Assembly (NCBI GenBank): GCA_026388915.1 | Contig: JAPLIW010000546.1 | Coordinates: 1-9,747 of the forward strand | Length of the DNA: 9,747 bases | Source of the DNA: Deltaproteobacteria bacterium | GTDB taxonomy: Bacteria > Desulfobacterota > SM23-61 | Reading direction: 5' to 3' | Part shown: positions 6,838 to 9,747 of the stretch, in pieces | How positions within the stretch are numbered: position 1 is the stretch's first letter | How the letters are laid out: every line of letters begins with the position of its first letter | Program-made: the position numbers and the translations under genes | Notes under the pieces: generated by a model | What the model saw: the letters and a program-made list of their open reading frames with translations, nothing else | What the model was told of the DNA's origin: nothing | The model's database searches: none

Positions 6838-6874
6838 CATTCGGTCTTTTTTCTTTGGTTCTTTTGCCAATAAA

Positions 6875-6904
6875 ATCTGTGTTTATCTGTGTTCATCTGT
6901 GTCC
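6875..6904 (+). repeat. 10-bp ATCYGTGTTY repeat, copy 3
   Basis: Three perfect 10-bp units in a row: ATCTGTGTTT, ATCTGTGTTC and ATCTGTGTCC. This is the best-preserved array. Confidence 0.7.
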
Positions 6905-6934
6905 AATATAAAATTTTTGGTTGCGGCGCAGCCG

Positions 6935-6964
6935 CGTTGTGTTTATCCGTGTTCATCCGCGTCC
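6935..6964 (+). repeat. 10-bp ATCYGTGTTY repeat, copy 4
   Basis: Three units, CGTTGTGTTT (degenerate), ATCCGTGTTC and ATCCGCGTCC, ending 21 bp before the C45 gene start. The array runs almost into the ribosome binding site, so the 5' leader of that mRNA could include it. Confidence 0.6.
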
Positions 6965-6973
6965 TGATCGAGT

Positions 6974-6981
6974 AAAGGAGA
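6974..6981 (+). promoter_or_regulatory. Ribosome binding site of the C45 gene
   Basis: AAAGGAGA precedes the ATG at 6986 by four bases (GGAG to ATG is five), a good Shine-Dalgarno site that supports this start. Confidence 0.8.
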
Positions 6982-6985
6982 GATT

Positions 6986-8092
6986 ATGAAAAAGAACAGT
7001 TTGAGGAAAATCATCGTATCCGGAAATCCCCTCACCCGCGGCAGGCAGTACGGAGAAAAGGCCAAATCCCTGATCGACAAAAGCGTGGGCAGGTATCAGA
7101 AGGCTTTCAAGGAGGCATCGGGCGTCAGCTGGAAAAAAGCCCTGGATTTTTCCCGGACCTTCGTGAAACGGATAAAAGAGTATGATGAGACCCTTCTCGA
7201 GGAAATAAAGGGAATGGCCAAAGGCTCGGGCCGCGCCTCGGAGGAGATCTTGACCATCAACCTGCGGACGGAGATCCTCTTCGGCCTGAAAAAATTTCCG
7301 GCCAAGGAGGGATGCACCTCCTTCTGCGCCCTGTCCGAAATCACCCGGGAGGGGAATACGATCCTGGGACAGAACTGGGATTACAAGCCCTTTGCCGCGG
7401 AAACCATGCTCCTGCTGCAGGTCAATCAGGATACCGGCCCGGATATTCTCACCCTCGTGGAGGCCGGCCAGTTGGCCCGTATGGGCATGAACAGCGCCGG
7501 GCTGGGGATCTGCAATAACTACATCGAGTGTGAAGCGGACGGGATGAACATGGACAAGGGGATTCCCACCACCCTCATCCGCCGTCGGGCCTTAAATCAC
7601 GAGGCTTATCACCAGGTCGTCGGCACGATCATTCACACGCCCCGTTCTTTTTCGGGCAACTATCTGGTGGCCACGGCAGAGGGGGAGGGGGATGCCACCG
7701 ACATCGAAGCCACCCCGGAAACCGTTTATTTCCTCTTCCCCAAAGACGGCCTGATCGTGCATTCCAATCACATCAAGGGTGCGGGGCCCGGATATGTGGG
7801 GACGCTCCGGCTGGGGCTGGAAAACAGCATCTATAGGGATCGTCGGCTGGAGACTCTTTTGCGAAAAGAACTATGGAAGATCGGCCCCGGGGAGATCATG
7901 CACTCCCTGAAGGATCACTTCGGACATCCCTATTCCGTCTGCCGGCATGTGGATCAGAAGAAGCCCTGGCACGACCAGTGGCAGACCAACGCCTCGGTCA
8001 TCATGGATTTAACCGCCCGGGTCATGTGGATCGCCCCAGGCCCTCCCTGCGAGTATGAGTACCAGCGCTTCACTTTCGATACGAAGGATTGA
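6986..8092 (+). CDS. C45-family autoproteolytic acyltransferase/hydrolase
   Basis: This 368-residue Ntn-fold protein belongs to the group of acyl-CoA:6-aminopenicillanate acyltransferase (peptidase family C45, AAT domain). Such proteins are made as inactive precursors and cut themselves before a cysteine, which becomes the N-terminal nucleophile for amide hydrolysis or acyl transfer. Here the predicted cut is G109-C110 in EGCTSFCAL, giving chains of 109 and 259 residues; the fungal enzyme is cut at nearly the same place (Gly102/Cys103). Other family features are GNPLTRGRQYGE near the N-terminus (13-24), GQNWDY (128-133), the GMNSAGLGICNN stretch (167-178) and SNH (260-262). No signal peptide is visible, so it is probably cytosolic. 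The substrate is unknown; a role in beta-lactam metabolism should not be assumed. It is flanked by repeat-rich DNA and converges on the nuclease gene 53 bp away. Confidence 0.9.
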   Translation: MKKNSLRKIIVSGNPLTRGRQYGEKAKSLIDKSVGRYQKAFKEASGVSWKKALDFSRTFVKRIKEYDETLLEEIKGMAKGSGRASEEILTINLRTEILFGLKKFPAKEGCTSFCALSEITREGNTILGQNWDYKPFAAETMLLLQVNQDTGPDILTLVEAGQLARMGMNSAGLGICNNYIECEADGMNMDKGIPTTLIRRRALNHEAYHQVVGTIIHTPRSFSGNYLVATAEGEGDATDIEATPETVYFLFPKDGLIVHSNHIKGAGPGYVGTLRLGLENSIYRDRRLETLLRKELWKIGPGEIMHSLKDHFGHPYSVCRHVDQKKPWHDQWQTNASVIMDLTARVMWIAPGPPCEYEYQRFTFDTKD

Positions 8093-8145
8093 TTCCTTCC
8101 CATCGCAGGGATTGCTTGTATTTCCCATGCCGAGGCAACAAAGCG

Positions 8146-9645
8146 TTAAGGAGTGCAGGAGAGGGAAAGCCGCTTTAGCATCTCTTCCCGGATCTTGACC
8201 ATTCCCAGGGTGTCATGGCCGCAGTAGGTCAAAAGGTCTCTTTTGATTTTATCTCTTTCTGCGGAGGGGGTAGCGGGATCCAGCATGCGCAGGTATTGGA
8301 GGGAGGCCATGCTTCCTTCCTGGATGGCCAGGCGGTCGTATTTCATCGAGGGTACCAGGGCGGGGAGGACATCTTTGAGGGAAAAGGATCCGTGGAACTG
8401 GGGGTGGTAGAAATATCTGCGGATCAAGGCATGCAGGTCTTTGAAGCGGTCCAGGAGGGGGAGAAGTCTTTCCCGGTAGAGGGGTAACGCCTCGGCCAGG
8501 CTGCTGATGACGTCCTTTTCGTAGCTCGTGTAAATAAAAATGCTACCCTTCTCCCCCAGGGCTTCCAGCAGCGTTCGGGCAAACTCCTCCCGCGAATCCT
8601 TGTTCTCAGCACATAAGTACTCCCGGTGTTCCAGCGCTCCATCCGCATGAAGAAGGTAATCCGACCACTGGAAGGGGATGGTCTGGAAAGGCCGGGTATG
8701 GGGATAACGGGGGATGGCCGGGCCCACGGTTTCAAAGTCGAGGAAGTGGATGGGATATTCGACCCTTCCCAACTCATCGGTCAGCCCTGGGTCTATAAAC
8801 TCTTTCCCTTCAATCAGACAGGTTCGAATGCGGGCCTGGAGAGCGTTCAGGGAGAATTCTTCGGGAATATCCCGGATGTCCTTGACCCCCAGGGCTTCCA
8901 GCTCCCTCAGCTTTCTCCGGGTGATCCCGTTCAGGTTGATGATCCAGTATTCCGGCATTCCCGCCGTGCAGTGATCCCAGAACTCGCAGAGGTAAGGATT
9001 CCAGCAGTGGCGCGAGGGTTGAATCGCCGGGGGAGAATCCGCCGCCAGCACTTCTTTCAGTTGATTGACCCGGCGCAAAACTTCTTCCTGTTGTTCCAGG
9101 ATCTCTTCGGTCAAATCGGAGAAAAGGAATAATTGGCCAAGGTCGAGATCCCTCCCGTCGTAAACGTATTGGTTGTTCAGGTGCAGGATCCCTGCTTTTT
9201 CGACCCTCACCCCCAGCCCCCGTAAAACATGGTACTGTACGGCCACATCCGGGACATGAACTTCTTTCACCGACGTGGAGGACTTTACCTCGATGAGGTT
9301 CCACTTTCCCCAGCCCGATCTTTCCAGGATATCCACCCGGACCCGGATGCCGTCATGAACAAAAGCCGCTTCGAAGACGGCCGGGGAGAACATACCCTCC
9401 ATGGCTTTTCGGGTGGACTCGACGGCCTGAGGGTGGTGCAGATGGTCTTCATCAATGAGAATCCCCTGCGGGTAGCGCCTCGTGGCGGCCCTCCCCACAT
9501 CATGCCCCATGTCGAAAATGGCCTGCTGGGCGGGAGAAACTTCCGCGGCGAGCCTCGAATTATAGATCTGGTGCCATAGCCTTAACGGGCACTGGAGCCC
9601 GGCGATGAAACGGGACTTGGAGAGCATGGGCGGCTTGCTGGGCAT
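8146..9645 (-). CDS. DUF2779 protein: Cas4/RecB-like nuclease fused to a DEDD-type exonuclease domain
   Basis: This 499-residue protein has two nuclease-like halves. The N-terminal half (about 1-230) resembles Cas4/RecB PD-(D/E)XK nucleases, with D105, the EVK core (E119, K121) and Q137 in AVQYHV. C19 in GLQCPLRLW with C214, C220 and C226 in HCWNPYLCEFWDHC fits the Cys set that holds a [4Fe-4S] cluster in Cas4-like proteins. A short linker (about 232-290) is followed by the DUF2779 domain, which looks like a DEDD 3'-5' exonuclease: LDFET (D303, E305), YTSYEKD (372-378) and YCGHDT (Y474, D478). The biological role is unknown; such proteins are thought to act on DNA or RNA ends. The start ATG (9643-9645) overlaps by one base the TGA of the preceding gene and has no Shine-Dalgarno site, suggesting coupled translation. 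M7 (9625-9627) is an alternative. No CRISPR locus is nearby. Confidence 0.88.
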   Translation of the reverse strand: MPSKPPMLSKSRFIAGLQCPLRLWHQIYNSRLAAEVSPAQQAIFDMGHDVGRAATRRYPQGILIDEDHLHHPQAVESTRKAMEGMFSPAVFEAAFVHDGIRVRVDILERSGWGKWNLIEVKSSTSVKEVHVPDVAVQYHVLRGLGVRVEKAGILHLNNQYVYDGRDLDLGQLFLFSDLTEEILEQQEEVLRRVNQLKEVLAADSPPAIQPSRHCWNPYLCEFWDHCTAGMPEYWIINLNGITRRKLRELEALGVKDIRDIPEEFSLNALQARIRTCLIEGKEFIDPGLTDELGRVEYPIHFLDFETVGPAIPRYPHTRPFQTIPFQWSDYLLHADGALEHREYLCAENKDSREEFARTLLEALGEKGSIFIYTSYEKDVISSLAEALPLYRERLLPLLDRFKDLHALIRRYFYHPQFHGSFSLKDVLPALVPSMKYDRLAIQEGSMASLQYLRMLDPATPSAERDKIKRDLLTYCGHDTLGMVKIREEMLKRLSLSCTP

Positions 9646-9747
9646 CAGGGGTTGCTTCGATTCTGGGGGATGGTTTCACCCGTCTGGGGATTTTGATAGC
9701 CCCCCTCTACCTTCGGTAAGACGACTCCTGTTTTGGGATCTATGACC
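9645..9747 (-). CDS. C-terminal end of an unidentified protein (partial, runs off the window)
   Basis: An open minus-strand frame enters from the right edge and ends at TGA (9645-9647) after 33 codons. It is a gene rather than chance, in my view, because its stop overlaps the nuclease start as TGATG, a common layout for translationally coupled genes. The visible tail contains two similar blocks, DPKTGVVLPK and NPQTGETIPQ, sixteen residues apart, followed by a polar end. I do not recognise the family. Its product may work with the downstream nuclease, but only the operon layout supports that. Confidence 0.6.
   Translation of the reverse strand, partial: VIDPKTGVVLPKVEGGYQNPQTGETIPQNRSNP

Larger units (their letters stand above)
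6469..6985. other. Gene-free, repeat-rich intergenic region
   Basis: This 517-bp stretch has no credible gene. It contains one CRCAGAG-type 9-bp repeat array, four arrays of a 10-bp ATCYGTGTTY unit, a long C/G hairpin and a small GCGGC-GCA-GCCGC hairpin (6923-6935). The A+T content is clearly higher than in the flanking genes. It looks like a landing zone for dispersed intergenic elements rather than a single regulatory region. Confidence 0.7.

Noticed and set aside
6597..6964. CRISPR array
   Set aside because: The repeat units are only 10 bp and directly tandem, with no spacers of constant length. No cas genes are nearby; the Cas4-like domain in the distant DUF2779 protein is not evidence for one.
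405..8092. A single catabolic gene cluster covering dehydrogenase, hydrolase, transporter, aconitase and C45 enzyme
   Set aside because: The genes lie in separate transcription units on both strands with large gaps, and no shared pathway can be shown. Mere proximity is not enough.

Overview
The window looks like a piece of a GC-rich bacterial chromosome, probably a deltaproteobacterial or Desulfobacterota-type anaerobe. That is an inference from three things: the short Aquifex-type aconitase, the rubredoxin-like protein, and the kinds of intergenic repeats, which I recall from such genomes. Nothing in the window fixes the taxon. Start codons are ATG, GTG and TTG, most with AAAGGAG-like ribosome binding sites.

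Layout: 1-404 is a gene-free leader with short direct repeats and a candidate promoter. 405-2309 is a two-gene plus-strand unit, a beta-hydroxyacid dehydrogenase followed 18 bp later by a YheT-like alpha/beta hydrolase. 2310-2662 is a gene-free convergent gap. 2663-3985 is a minus-strand MFS transporter with a TTG start. 3986-4248 is a divergent promoter region. 4249-6468 is a second plus-strand unit, a small rubredoxin-like protein with an altered cysteine pattern followed by aconitate hydratase. 6469-6985 is a 517-bp gene-free stretch holding several families of short repeats and a long C/G-rich hairpin. 6986-8092 encodes a self-cleaving C45-type (acyltransferase-like) Ntn hydrolase. 8146-9645 on the minus strand encodes a two-nuclease protein, a Cas4/RecB-like PD-(D/E)XK domain with a probable Fe-S cluster fused to a DUF2779 DEDD-exonuclease-like domain. 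Its ATG overlaps by one base the stop of another minus-strand gene whose last 33 codons run off the right edge.

The genes do not form one obvious pathway. The dehydrogenase and hydrolase are probably co-transcribed and may act in small-molecule catabolism, with the transporter nearby on the other strand. The rubredoxin-like protein and aconitase form a plausible Fe/Fe-S pair. The most interesting points are the rubredoxin with one ligand shifted and another replaced by Arg, the unusual residues in the aconitase cluster loop, the stop-start overlap with a previously uncalled gene carrying a 16-residue repeat, and the repeat-rich intergenic DNA. I see no CRISPR array, tRNA, rRNA, transposase or phage gene, and no clear evidence for a wholly new multi-gene system.
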